DNA from: Gautieria morchelliformis
Lineage: Eukaryota > Basidiomycota > Agaricomycetes > Gomphales > Gomphaceae
Reading direction: 5' to 3'
DNA: 64,000 bases
Assembly (NCBI GenBank): GCA_015179125.1
Contig: WHVA01000359.1
Coordinates: 1 to 64,000, forward strand
Shown: positions 1 to 8,777 of the stretch, one piece after another
Layout: the number at the start of each line of letters is the position of its first letter
Numbering within the stretch: the stretch's first letter is position 1
The notes under the pieces: model-generated
Seen by the model: only the letters and a program-made list of their open reading frames with translations
Database searches by the model: none
What the model was told of the DNA's origin: nothing
Translations under genes and position numbers: made by a program

Positions 1-363
1 TCGAACCGAGCCGCCAGGATCAAGGAACTGGAGCAGCAGCTGAGCCCAGCCCAGCTCCAGGTTACCCTGGCCCATGCTGCCTCAAAAAAGGCCACGACAT
101 GACCCGGCCACGGACCCAGTGGCCAGGCCATCATCACCTCGCGCGACGGCGCCTTTGCTGGCGCGCGCAACATCGGGGCTAGCATCCTGATTGTCGGCGC
201 CAACCCCGACGACGACAACGATGGAAGGGCATAGAGCGCACCTTCCGACTCTGCATACGGCGTCCTATAAGGATGGGAGTCAGACTCGTCCGTCTGGAAG
301 ACGTACGACCTGGAAAGGGCACAGCAGCTGGCAGAGCAGCCAAAGAAAAAAGCGCAAGAAATT
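1..363. other. Degenerate 5-prime flank of a split ORF
   Basis: No complete gene is visible here. Frame 1 reads an alpha-helical, Glu/Gln-rich stretch (SNRAARIKELEQQL) that stops at about 102. Short open stretches in other frames continue toward 364. This is most simply the decayed upstream part of the ORF that begins at 364, with frameshifts. No LTR or terminal repeat is visible. Confidence 0.3.
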
Positions 364-849
364 GTGCAGCACCCCCAACACTGTCAATGTGTCAATGGGC
401 TAGCCATTGCAAGGGAAAGCGCAATTAGCGCTTACCTAGTGGCGTCATCATCACACACTATCAGCGACCCCGCCCTTCAACGGCAGATAGCACAGGTCGA
501 GGCCCAGTACATCGGGCATGGCATGGCCCTGCCTCCACCGGCGGGGACAGTTCACCCTCCCTACCCAGGGGAGGGGACGCTCATCCCACTTGGAGATCCA
601 CCGATCTCCGAGACGGGCCTCCTACCACGGCCGGTAGGGAAGGCCCAACAGCGTCGTACTCAATGGTACGACGTCTGCCCGCTCGACGACCCACGCCTCG
701 TTGAACTCCTAGCGCGGGCAAAAGAAACGCCACAGCTCGCGCGTACGCGCGAGATGATCAGCGTATTTAAACGCATCGAGCGTGAACAACGCGCTCGCAA
801 TCCCAAAAGGGATTGTCTCGTGATAGCGGGCGGTACCCCGCACGATATC
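364..849 (+). pseudogene. Upstream half of an uncharacterised ORF split by a gypsy element
   Basis: An open frame runs from 364 to 849 and is cut at codon ...HDI by the LTR that starts at 850. If the 850-7,078 element and one copy of the ATATC duplication are removed, the same frame continues without a break at 7,084 (VAILKGWIHNPEG...). The protein is rich in Arg, Pro and Ala and shows no domain I recognise. A gag-like or host-repeat origin is possible. It is called a pseudogene because the coding sequence is physically interrupted and further frameshifts lie downstream near 7,350. Confidence 0.6.
845..849. repeat. Left target-site duplication of the gypsy element (ATATC)
   Basis: ATATC directly precedes the TG of the LTR at 850 and recurs at 7079-7083 directly after the CA of the other LTR. 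A perfect 5-bp duplication is what Ty3/gypsy integrase makes. Confidence 0.93.
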
Positions 850-1329
850 TGTAAGGGCAACCCTGGCTAGTCGTGGAGATCACACTACCACACAACTGAC
901 AAGGGGAAATCCAAAGTATGTATAAATGAACAGAGCATACAAGAGAGGGGGTTCTCACCTGACAAGGGGAAATCCAAAGAGAAAAGTCTAAGGACCCCCA
1001 ATGTCAGCGAGCCCGTATTATACTACGCTGCGCAGCCAGGGACAACACTTAGCACCCGCCATCAACCCTGCATCCCCCTGACCCTTGATCGACCCTTGAT
1101 GCCGCCTATTATGCGAGTCGCTTGATTTCCGACACTGTTCCGGGGCGGAAGTCGGAAATTGGAGTGGAACTGGCAAGGCGAACGGAACTGGTGGAAGTTC
1201 TCCCAGAAGCGGAATCGTTCCCGAAAGCGGATGCGGAGATGGAATCGGAACCGGAAGCGGAGTCGGAAATGGAGTCGGAACTGGGTGTGGTGTCGGAACT
1301 GGAAATGGAAAACAGGGTGTCCCCTGACA
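850..1329 (-). repeat. 3-prime LTR of the gypsy element
   Basis: The LTR is 480 bp and begins TGTAAGGG and ends CCCCTGACA on the plus strand. The pol frame runs on into it and stops at 1109, so part of the LTR also encodes the Ser-rich C-terminal tail of Pol. It differs from the partner LTR only at 1051. Confidence 0.95.
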
Positions 1330-4300
1330 TCACCCCCCTTCTAGCGTGCTGCGTCCTCGAAGCGCGGGACACAAGGGATTGAAATGCCAGCGAGCGGATT
1401 CGGCGAGGGGCACCTGGATGTGTCCTATAGAACTCCCGGAGTTTGTCAGGAGCGGAAACATCTTGCTCCGGGACCCAAGAATTCTCCTCGTACCCATACC
1501 CTTCCCATTTCACGAGGAATTGGAGTCGTCCTCGCACAAACCGGCTGTCCAGGATCCGTTCCACCACGTAGTGCTCTTCCCCATCTACAATTTCTGGCGG
1601 AGGTGGCGGATGAGCCTTCCGATGTGGAATTGGGTCCTCAAGCATAGGGAGTAACTTCACCACGTTGAAGACGGGGTGGAGGCGGGACATGGACATCGGA
1701 AGTCGGAGGCGGTATGCATTCCGTCCAACCCTCCGCGTCACTGTGAAGGGCCCAAGGTAGCGGTGGGCAAGCTTCTGCGAAGGGCGTGTGGTGCGGATGT
1801 CACTTGCATCTAGGTACACCTTGTCTCCAACTTGGTACTCTGGGGCAGGAACCCGGCGTCGGTTGTAGTACCTTGCCATGTCATCCTTGGCCTTCGCAAG
1901 GGCCGACTTGGCTTCCGAAAGGGTGGAGTCCATGCGGTCTCGGAACTCGTTGACCGTCTCGAGTCGGGACTCAGCCTGGCGTGGTTCGAAGCCCATCCGC
2001 GGGTGTCGTCCGGAGTCAAGCATGAAGGGAGTCTGTTGTGTGGCGGAATGGACATGGTTGTTGTATTGGAATTCCGCCAGCGGAAGTAACTCATCCCAGT
2101 CATCCTGCCTCTCATTGACAAAGAGGCGGAGATATTGCTCTAACTCCTGATTGACCCGTTCCGTCTGTCCGTCACCCTGCGGATGGTACGCTGTGGTGGT
2201 AGCCAGCTTTATGCCGAGCAGGCGGTAGAGCTCCCGAGTCAGTTCCGCGACAAACTGCGGACCTCGGTCGGAAACAACTTGCTTCGGGAGCCCATGCAAC
2301 TTCCAGACATGTGCAAGGAACAGGCGGGCCGCTCCGAGGGCTGTGATCGTCGTGTGCGTCGGAATGAAGTGGGACACCTTGCTCACCGAATCCACGACGT
2401 TCATGATCGCATCGTAGCCATGAGACTCTGGGAGTTCAACGATGAAGTCGACACTGATGGTGTCCCAGCAGGATTCGGGAATCGGGAGCGGAACAAGTTC
2501 TCCGACGGGCGGACGTCGTTGCGCTTTGGTTCGGAGACAAAGGTCACACGTCTTCACGTACTGTCCGATGTAGCGGGACATCTGAGGCCACCAGTAATTC
2601 CGAGCCACTAACTCCAGCGTCTTCCACCTGCCAGCATGCCCAGCGACCCGTGTGTCATGGTGCTGGGACACGATGCGACGGCGGAGGTCCGCCCCACCCG
2701 GAACATAGACCTTGCCTCTGAAGTGGAGCAGTCCATCACGTTCCGACCATTCCGCTGCCCGTACAGACCGTGAGTGCCCTTTCCGGAGTTCCTCCACTGC
2801 CTTCACCACCGACTCCTCCTTCTCTCCATTCCGGTACTGCCTCCGGATATCCCGGAGCATTTCCGCTTCCGCCCCAACTGCAGTTACTCCTTCTAGGGCA
2901 CGGATTGCAAAGAGACTTGGGCGGAGCAGTGTCATATCCGCGTTGTCTCCACTTCCGCTTCCGTGATCCGCGCGGCGGGATAGGGCATCGGGCTTGCCCA
3001 TGGTGCGGCCGGGGCGGTGGTGGAGCATGAAGTCAAACCGGGACAGGTGTAGGGACCACCGTGCTTGTCGTCGGTTCAGCTTCTTAGACGTGCGGAAATA
3101 CTCGAGGTTCTTGTGGTCTGTCCAGATCTCAAAAGGGCATAGAGCACCCTCGAGGAAGTGTCGCCACTCCTCCAGCGCTCGGATGATTGCCAGCATCTCC
3201 TTGTCATGGATCTCATAGTTCCGCTCGACCGGACTAAGGCTCTTAGAGAAGAAGGCAATCGGATGCCACCCCCCACCATCTTCCGATGACTGCTGTGACA
3301 AGACCGCTCCGGTAGCTGCGTCGGAAGAATCTGCCTCGACTCGATAAGGGCGAGAGTCGTCGGGAAAGATCAGGACCGGAGCGGAAGTGATCAGCTCCTT
3401 GAGTTTGTCAAAGGAAGCCTGTTCCGGCTCTCCCCACCGCCATCCAACCTCCTTCTTGGTGAGGTCGAAGAGGGCACGGGCGTGGCAGGAGAAGTCCTTG
3501 ATGAACCGCCGGTAGAAATTGACAAACCCAATGAAGGACTGGACCTCCTTCTTGTTTCGCGGCACGGGCCAATCCGATACACCGGAAACTTTGACTGGGT
3601 CCATTTCCACCTTCCCTTCCGACACAATCACCCCAAGATACTCTATCCGCGTCCGCTCAAATTCGCACTTTTCCGGCTTGAGACACAGGTTGTACTCCCG
3701 GAGCCGTTCCAGCACTCTCCGCACGACTTCCCGATGTTCGGACATTGTTTTCGTGAAAATGAGGATGTCATCGAGGTAGACGCAGACAACCCCTTCTGCT
3801 ATCATGTCACGGAAAATGTCATTCATCATCGTCTGGAATGTGGCGGGACTGTTGGTGAGGCCAAAGAACATGACCTGTGGCTCAAAGAGTCCTCGATTGG
3901 TGCGGAATGCGGCCTTCCACTCGTCTCCCTCTCGGATCCGGACATTGTTGAAGCCCCAGCGGACATCCAGCTTAGTGAAGTACCTCGCCCCGCGGAGTTG
4001 TGTGATCAGTTCGGAAATGAGTGGGATGGGGTACCGGTTCTTGATCGTGATCGCATTCAAGGCCCGGTAGTCCTGCACAAGTCTGAGCGAGCCATCCTTC
4101 TTCTTGATGAAGAACACCGGAGATGCCATGGGTGACTTGGAGGGGCGGATCCTCCCTGTACGGAGGTTTTCCGCAAGGAATGCATCGAGCTCTACCTGCT
4201 CCTTGGGTGACAGCGGGTAGACCTTGCAGTTGGTGGGCTTTGACCCAGGCTCCAACTCGATGGCGTGGTCCCACAGCTTCCGTGGAGGCAGGGTATCAAA

Positions 4301-5239
4301 CGACTCCTTGGAAAAGACGTCCTCAAACTCCCGCAGGTACTCCGGAATTTCCGCCTCCACTCTATCATACCTCTTAGAGGCTTCAGCAAGGCGTTGCGAA
4401 ATATTTCCGGTGGCGCGGATGTGTTCCGCCTCCGGCGGAAGGTTTACGTACAGCAAGCGCTCCCCTTCCGTCAGAGTGTCTTCCAGGCCGAGTCGGATGG
4501 CGTCGGAACCGGAATTGGAAGGGGGATCCGGGTCAAATTCCGCTTCCGAGTCTTCTTCTGCAAGCAGTGGATGGGGGCCGGAACGACATGTCTGTATGAG
4601 CCGTTCGGTCTTCCGCTGCTCCTGGCGCTCCTTCCGCACTTCCGACCGGCACATGTGACACTTGGCTGGACACCGACTCATCAGTACCTTCCGAGTCTGC
4701 CAATCGATCTCCGGGTTGTGCTCTTGAAGCCAGGTAAACCCGAGGATGATGTCTTGCTTCCCCAGGCTGGTGACAGCGAAGGAAGTGCGTTCCGAGTGTC
4801 CATCGTAGCGGAGAATTGTGTCCACTATCTCGGTGATGGACCCTGCCTCATTGGGGCTTCCATCCACATTGAACACCGGGATTGCACGTTGCAACTTCCG
4901 CGTGGTCAGTCGGTTCCGTTCCACATAGTCCCGGTCCATAAACTGACCAGTGGCCCCGCAATCGACAAGGGCGGGTCCGGATTTGACTTCCGCCGTATCG
5001 GTCGTCTGGATCTCTACCTTAATGACTAGTGACTTGGGGCCAGGGGTGGCAGCAACAACATAGCGCTTCGGAAGGCGTCTCTCCCAAGGGCGGATGCGGG
5101 ATGGACGGGGTGTCAGATTTGGTTTTTGTGTGACTTTATCCGGTGGGTCTGTACGAAGTGAGGGGAGTGGGGGCTTTTCATTCTCTACTTCAAGACAGGC
5201 AAACCGGTTATGTACAGGCAGCAGGGGCACACATCTCAC
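1109..5239 (-). CDS. pol: Gypsy Pol polyprotein (PR-RT-RNase H-IN-chromodomain)
   Basis: This frame of about 1,376 codons encodes the enzymes that copy and integrate the element. Visible motifs, counted from 5239, are: protease DCGATG near residue 93 (Cys replaces the usual Ser of DSG); reverse transcriptase YLDD near 486; an RNase H core beginning VEADSSDAATG near 638; an integrase HHCC finger near 858-900; the integrase D,D,E core (SVDF near 932, VSDRGPQF near 992, then Glu in QTERVNQELEQ); and a chromodomain near 1222-1275 (VERILDSRF, LVKWEGYGYEENSWVPE). A Ser/Asp-rich tail is read from the LTR. The frame lies at -1 to gag, overlaps its end, and has no ATG at the overlap (the codon at 5239 is GTG). 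It is therefore probably made by -1 frameshifting or reinitiation. Confidence 0.93.
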   Translation of the reverse strand: MRCVPLLPVHNRFACLEVENEKPPLPSLRTDPPDKVTQKPNLTPRPSRIRPWERRLPKRYVVAATPGPKSLVIKVEIQTTDTAEVKSGPALVDCGATGQFMDRDYVERNRLTTRKLQRAIPVFNVDGSPNEAGSITEIVDTILRYDGHSERTSFAVTSLGKQDIILGFTWLQEHNPEIDWQTRKVLMSRCPAKCHMCRSEVRKERQEQRKTERLIQTCRSGPHPLLAEEDSEAEFDPDPPSNSGSDAIRLGLEDTLTEGERLLYVNLPPEAEHIRATGNISQRLAEASKRYDRVEAEIPEYLREFEDVFSKESFDTLPPRKLWDHAIELEPGSKPTNCKVYPLSPKEQVELDAFLAENLRTGRIRPSKSPMASPVFFIKKKDGSLRLVQDYRALNAITIKNRYPIPLISELITQLRGARYFTKLDVRWGFNNVRIREGDEWKAAFRTNRGLFEPQVMFFGLTNSPATFQTMMNDIFRDMIAEGVVCVYLDDILIFTKTMSEHREVVRRVLERLREYNLCLKPEKCEFERTRIEYLGVIVSEGKVEMDPVKVSGVSDWPVPRNKKEVQSFIGFVNFYRRFIKDFSCHARALFDLTKKEVGWRWGEPEQASFDKLKELITSAPVLIFPDDSRPYRVEADSSDAATGAVLSQQSSEDGGGWHPIAFFSKSLSPVERNYEIHDKEMLAIIRALEEWRHFLEGALCPFEIWTDHKNLEYFRTSKKLNRRQARWSLHLSRFDFMLHHRPGRTMGKPDALSRRADHGSGSGDNADMTLLRPSLFAIRALEGVTAVGAEAEMLRDIRRQYRNGEKEESVVKAVEELRKGHSRSVRAAEWSERDGLLHFRGKVYVPGGADLRRRIVSQHHDTRVAGHAGRWKTLELVARNYWWPQMSRYIGQYVKTCDLCLRTKAQRRPPVGELVPLPIPESCWDTISVDFIVELPESHGYDAIMNVVDSVSKVSHFIPTHTTITALGAARLFLAHVWKLHGLPKQVVSDRGPQFVAELTRELYRLLGIKLATTTAYHPQGDGQTERVNQELEQYLRLFVNERQDDWDELLPLAEFQYNNHVHSATQQTPFMLDSGRHPRMGFEPRQAESRLETVNEFRDRMDSTLSEAKSALAKAKDDMARYYNRRRVPAPEYQVGDKVYLDASDIRTTRPSQKLAHRYLGPFTVTRRVGRNAYRLRLPMSMSRLHPVFNVVKLLPMLEDPIPHRKAHPPPPPEIVDGEEHYVVERILDSRFVRGRLQFLVKWEGYGYEENSWVPEQDVSAPDKLREFYRTHPGAPRRIRSLAFQSLVSRASRTQHARRGVMSGDTLFSISSSDTTPSSDSISDSASGSDSISASAFGNDSASGRTSTSSVRLASSTPISDFRPGTVSEIKRLA

Positions 5240-6411
5240 CCGCTGCGTGTCACAAAATCCGACGCATCTTCCGCTTCCGGTAGACCATGTTCCGCATTTT
5301 CGGAAAGTTCTTCCGCAGTGGGCACTCCGTTTATGTCTGCAAGTGCGAGGAACTCTGGAAGGATCTCGAGTTTCTCCTCTGTGGTCATAAGCCGGATATC
5401 AAAGGCTTGGGGGCACTCGCGAGCATAGTGGCCTGGTTGTCGGCAGCGGAAGCAGGTGATAGTTCCGTGGCCTTTGCCGCGCATGCGGTCAACATCCATC
5501 GGGGCAGGGCCACTCTTCGAGGGAGGAGGGCTATGGTTCCTAATAGGAGCAGGCGGAGCAAGCATCGGAAATAATTTCCGTGTGGGAATGAATGCGCTTC
5601 CGGGTTTTGGCACAGGTGGAGTAGGACGAGCGGAACTGCGTGTCGTGTTCCGACTCGTCTCCACGAAGGCCTCATTTGCGTCCCTGTTCTGAGAAACCTT
5701 CTGCGCGGCTTGGTACCACCCTTCCGGGTCATCAAAATCCGGAGCTCCATCCCCAAGCAGCGCAACTTGGTTCTGGAGCGTCGGATCAAGTCCTCGTCGG
5801 AATTTGATGACGATCGTCTTGTCGTCGTCATATTCCGCAAGGTCGATGAGCTCCTGGAAGCGATCGATGTAGTCATCGACCGGATCTTTGGCCTGGTACC
5901 AGCTCGTCCCCTCGAGCTTTGTAAGGGCTGTGAGCTGCTCGTTTTTCGGGAAGAACTGGTCGGAAAATGTTTTCTCGAACGCGTCCCAGTCCCGGAAGTA
6001 GTTCCCCTTGCCCTTTGCTTCATGTCGGATCACCTTGTTTGCAAAACGGGCTGCGCGGTCCGATTTGAAAAAGGACAATGTCCAGTGAATCCGAGCCTGG
6101 TCGTTCGGAAAGAGGTCTCCGACAATTGCGAAGTAGATGCTGCATGTGTTGAAGAATGCGCGTCCCTTCTCCCGATCTCCGTCAAAGTCCGCCGGAGTTG
6201 CGGGTTTGACCTTTGCTAACTTCGCGGACATCCTCTTTTCCGCTAGTTCCGCTTTTCCGAAATCCGGATCATCCAGCATTTCATTTCCACCACCTTGTGG
6301 AATATCTAACTTAGCCAAAATCGCTTGTAAGGCTGTTTCAATCGCGTCGGTCTTCATCCGGTTCCGCGTCAATTCCTCCTCCATATTCCGAAGACGATCG
6401 TCCGGATCCAT
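5236..6411 (-). CDS. gag: Gypsy Gag with CCHC zinc knuckle
   Basis: The first ATG after the leader is at 6411 (MDPDDRLRNMEEEL), giving 391 residues. The frame is open further upstream to near the LTR edge but only with non-ATG codons. A coiled-coil-like N-terminus is followed by a retrotransposon gag region (FFNTCSIYFAIVGDLF ... WDAFEKTFSDQFF). A Pro-rich linker and a single zinc knuckle, CFRCRQPGHYARECP, come near the C-terminus. Gag would form the particle and bind the RNA. The stop TGA at 5236-5238 overlaps the pol frame, which is open on both sides of it. Confidence 0.92.
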   Translation of the reverse strand: MDPDDRLRNMEEELTRNRMKTDAIETALQAILAKLDIPQGGGNEMLDDPDFGKAELAEKRMSAKLAKVKPATPADFDGDREKGRAFFNTCSIYFAIVGDLFPNDQARIHWTLSFFKSDRAARFANKVIRHEAKGKGNYFRDWDAFEKTFSDQFFPKNEQLTALTKLEGTSWYQAKDPVDDYIDRFQELIDLAEYDDDKTIVIKFRRGLDPTLQNQVALLGDGAPDFDDPEGWYQAAQKVSQNRDANEAFVETSRNTTRSSARPTPPVPKPGSAFIPTRKLFPMLAPPAPIRNHSPPPSKSGPAPMDVDRMRGKGHGTITCFRCRQPGHYARECPQAFDIRLMTTEEKLEILPEFLALADINGVPTAEELSENAEHGLPEAEDASDFVTRSG

Positions 6412-6586
6412 GTTGGAAGGAGAAATATGGGACGGGATTTCCGGGGTTGGGAGCTCGACGTAAGAAGAGGGGCTGTCGTACACTGTATGTGCGGAAGAGG
6501 TTGCGATCTCCGAGTCGCTGTCTCCGATTCCGAACGCACCTATGGCGAATGCAACGTGCAGTACGACCGCCGGTCCTCTAGGGGAG

Positions 6587-6596
6587 AGACTTTTCT
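6587..6596 (-). other. Putative self-primer binding site of the gypsy element
   Basis: Three bases inside the 5-prime LTR edge, the RNA sense reads agaaaagtct. It is perfectly complementary to agacttttct inside the LTR at 6729-6738, which lies about 33 nt downstream of a TATA box and so is a plausible RNA start. Tf1 and sushi-type elements prime minus-strand DNA with the first ~11 nt of their own RNA folded back to a site just after the LTR. The spacing here fits that scheme. No tRNA-like TGG primer site is seen. Confidence 0.6.
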
Positions 6597-6598
6597 GC

Positions 6599-7078
6599 TG
6601 TAAGGGCAACCCTGGCTAGTCGTGGAGATCACACTACCACACAACTGACAAGGGGAAATCCAAAGTATGTATAAATGAACAGAGCATACAAGAGAGGGGG
6701 TTCTCACCTGACAAGGGGAAATCCAAAGAGAAAAGTCTAAGGACCCCCAATGTCAGCGAGCCCGTATTATACTACGCTGCGCAGCCAGGGACAACACTTG
6801 GCACCCGCCATCAACCCTGCATCCCCCTGACCCTTGATCGACCCTTGATGCCGCCTATTATGCGAGTCGCTTGATTTCCGACACTGTTCCGGGGCGGAAG
6901 TCGGAAATTGGAGTGGAACTGGCAAGGCGAACGGAACTGGTGGAAGTTCTCCCAGAAGCGGAATCGTTCCCGAAAGCGGATGCGGAGATGGAATCGGAAC
7001 CGGAAGCGGAGTCGGAAATGGAGTCGGAACTGGGTGTGGTGTCGGAACTGGAAATGGAAAACAGGGTGTCCCCTGACA
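6599..7078 (-). repeat. 5-prime LTR of the gypsy element
   Basis: This 480-bp LTR is 479/480 identical to the partner at 850-1329. If the RNA starts at 6738, U3 is 7078-6739 and R-U5 is 6738-6599. The terminal bases are TG and CA. Confidence 0.95.
6729..6771 (-). promoter_or_regulatory. LTR core promoter: TATA box and proposed RNA start
   Basis: On the minus strand tataata (6771-6765) lies about 33 nt upstream of agacttttct (6738-6729). That decamer is the complement of the site just inside the LTR. The spacing between TATA and start is typical for RNA polymerase II, which supports 6738 as the 5-prime end of the genomic RNA. Confidence 0.55.
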
Positions 7079-7083
7079 ATATC
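7079..7083. repeat. Right target-site duplication of the gypsy element (ATATC)
   Basis: Exact copy of 845-849, directly after the terminal CA at 7078. Confidence 0.93.
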
Positions 7084-7843
7084 GTGGCCATCCTAAAGGG
7101 TTGGATACACAACCCTGAAGGAATCCCATCAGCCATCCGTGACAACGTGGATGGCACCTTCAACCTAGATGACATGGACGTCTGGATGTGGTTGAAGGCC
7201 CTCGCGCCCCGGGTCAAAGGGGTCGCATCACCTCTCAGGGCGAGGCTACTCGACCTATTCAGCTCGACAGACCAATGGTCGAGCCTCGTCGACGCCAGGG
7301 AAGTGCTGACGCCTCAGAGCACCACCCTGCGGCTCTCCATCACGGGCCCATTCCCCCGTGGGGGGCCGAGCCGGCCCCGACATCCCCCTCGCCGAGATCG
7401 CGAGATGGTTGGCCCGCTACACGGGGGTCACTCGTGAGCGAGTGGCATGCATTGAACACTATGTTCAACGCAGCATCACCGGCGCGGCATTCAGTGCTGC
7501 CGCCCGCGAGGGCCAACAAAAGGTCCTCGAGACCAGCCATGTGAGGGCCACGGTGCCGTGACCCCTCACTCATGCTCAGCTCGACCAAGAGCTAGTACAC
7601 TTCCGGCCCCCTCCTCAGACTGAGGACCCGGTCGTTGAGGCCATGCTCCGTGAGGACGCTGGCCTCATCACCCAAGCAGATACCGCCGCTAGTGGTGAGG
7701 CCGACCAGCCTCACCCAATCACCACCGATGACGCGGAGGTGCCCCCGGAGGAGTCACGCACTCCACCGGCCCTGTACGACGACGACGTCATCGTATCGGC
7801 CACTCTAGAGGACTCCATTATGGATGACCTCTATGAGTCGTAG
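7084..7843 (+). pseudogene. Downstream half of the split uncharacterised ORF
   Basis: This continues the frame of 364-849 (VAILKGWIHNPEG, then a Trp/Asp-rich stretch MDVWMWLKALAPRVKG). Near 7350, in a G/C homopolymer (cccccgtggggggcc), the plausible coding frame shifts: one frame degenerates while another carries DIPLAEIARWLARYTG up to a stop at 7561. A third stretch, 7643-7843, ends DDLYES. The N- and C-terminal parts belong to one broken gene. I do not recognise the family. Confidence 0.5.
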
Positions 7844-8160
7844 TTGACCACTATAGTTGTCTATAGAGGGGGAGGGTGGAAATAACCTATGTATCTACAT
7901 GTACAATAGTTATTACATAATCCCAGTGGGCCCCTTAGGGACCCACTGTACAGTTTATGCATGGGAACCGGCCAGCGGTTCCCATCGCATCTTACTCTTA
8001 CCTGTCACTATGTAGCATTCAGAATACCACTCATTGGTCAAGTTCTGCAGTGCCCTTGTGATACAAGGTCCTAAGATCAACATCTTTACACAGGGACATG
8101 TATCAATATCTATTTTGTGACATATACAGACATAAATACAATAGTAAATGAAGCCATATT
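7844..8160. other. Noncoding tail after the split ORF
   Basis: No gene is seen. A purine-rich tract (gagggggagggtgg) at about 7864-7878 resembles the polypurine tract that precedes a 3-prime LTR, followed by an imperfect hairpin (cccagtgggccccttagggacccactg) near 7922-7948. I could not define an LTR here. Helitron leader microrepeats begin near 8161. Confidence 0.3.
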
Positions 8161-8244
8161 TAAGCAGCTGCTGTCATTAATTTTAGCAAAGTCAGGATTA
8201 TCTATTTTTTTGGAAAATGTCAAAACAAATGTCCAGTACATTTA
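8161..8244 (-). repeat. Helitron leader microrepeat, left of the Tc1-like unit
   Basis: One unit of about 84 bp starting taagcagctgctg and containing attttagcaaagtcaggatt. Units of the same kind resume at 15,303. Deleting 8245-15302 plus one TA joins the two sides exactly at a unit boundary (gtacattta/agctc, compare gtgtattta/agctg at 15,375-15,387). This is therefore Helitron leader split by insertion. Confidence 0.7.
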
Positions 8245-8341
8245 CAGCTGTTTCGGGTACACAAGGCAGAGTATGAAACTCATGCCGCGCGACGCCACCT
8301 GCAAAGATCGCACTGTAGCTCGTCAACCGTTGAAGAATAAG
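8245..8341 (+). repeat. Left terminal inverted repeat of the Tc1-like unit
   Basis: The first 23 bp are identical to the inverted right end, and about 97 bp can be aligned with scattered changes. It follows TA at 8243-8244. Confidence 0.75.
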
Positions 8342-8777
8342 ACATTAATTTTGGTAGATAGTTTTTCCTGTATATTATATACAATTTCATATAAAAATTG
8401 TAGCTTATCATGAAATATTGAATTTTTGGAAACTTGAGCCTATATGCATCATTGTGACCCCAAATAGCATCAATCTGGGAGGTAGCAGGCTCAAATAAAG
8501 TAAGGGTGTGCATTTAGAAAGTAAGGCCTTGCATGTATAAAGTTCTTGAACACTAATAACTAGTGTATAAGAGAAGTGGGGGGCTGCATAGTTTCCCAGT
8601 CTTTTAGCTTTCTATAAAGCAAAAATTCTAATTGAGAGAGTGTACTACATGTACATGTAATAAAATATATAATAAGCAGACACAAGTTTATACTTGCCTT
8701 GACTTCCCATCTTGTGTGGACTACACGCAACACATCACGTGATTCACATGACATTACATATCTTGTACTTGTACCAT

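Larger units (their letters stand above)
850..7078 (-). mobile_element. Complete Ty3/gypsy chromodomain LTR retrotransposon
   Basis: Two 480-bp LTRs, a gag ORF and a pol ORF lie on the minus strand and are flanked by ATATC duplications. Pol order is protease, reverse transcriptase, RNase H, integrase, chromodomain, which is the chromovirus branch of Ty3/gypsy (Tf1/sushi-like). The LTRs differ at only one position (1051 A against 6800 G) and both ORFs are open, so the copy is young and may still be competent. It sits inside the ORF at 364-849/7084-7843. Related pieces in this window are a truncated copy at 10,607-11,588 and a solo LTR at 63,482-63,971. Confidence 0.95.

Noticed and set aside
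5255-5270. Possible -1 slippery site GGATTTT before the gag stop.
   Set aside because: It does not match X-XXY-YYZ with three identical bases, so I do not call a frameshift site.
8243-8246. A 3-bp TTA duplication (PIF/Harbinger-like) for the 7-kb unit.
   Set aside because: The right flank reads TAA, an inverted match and not a direct one. Only TA is a direct duplication, which fits Tc1/mariner.
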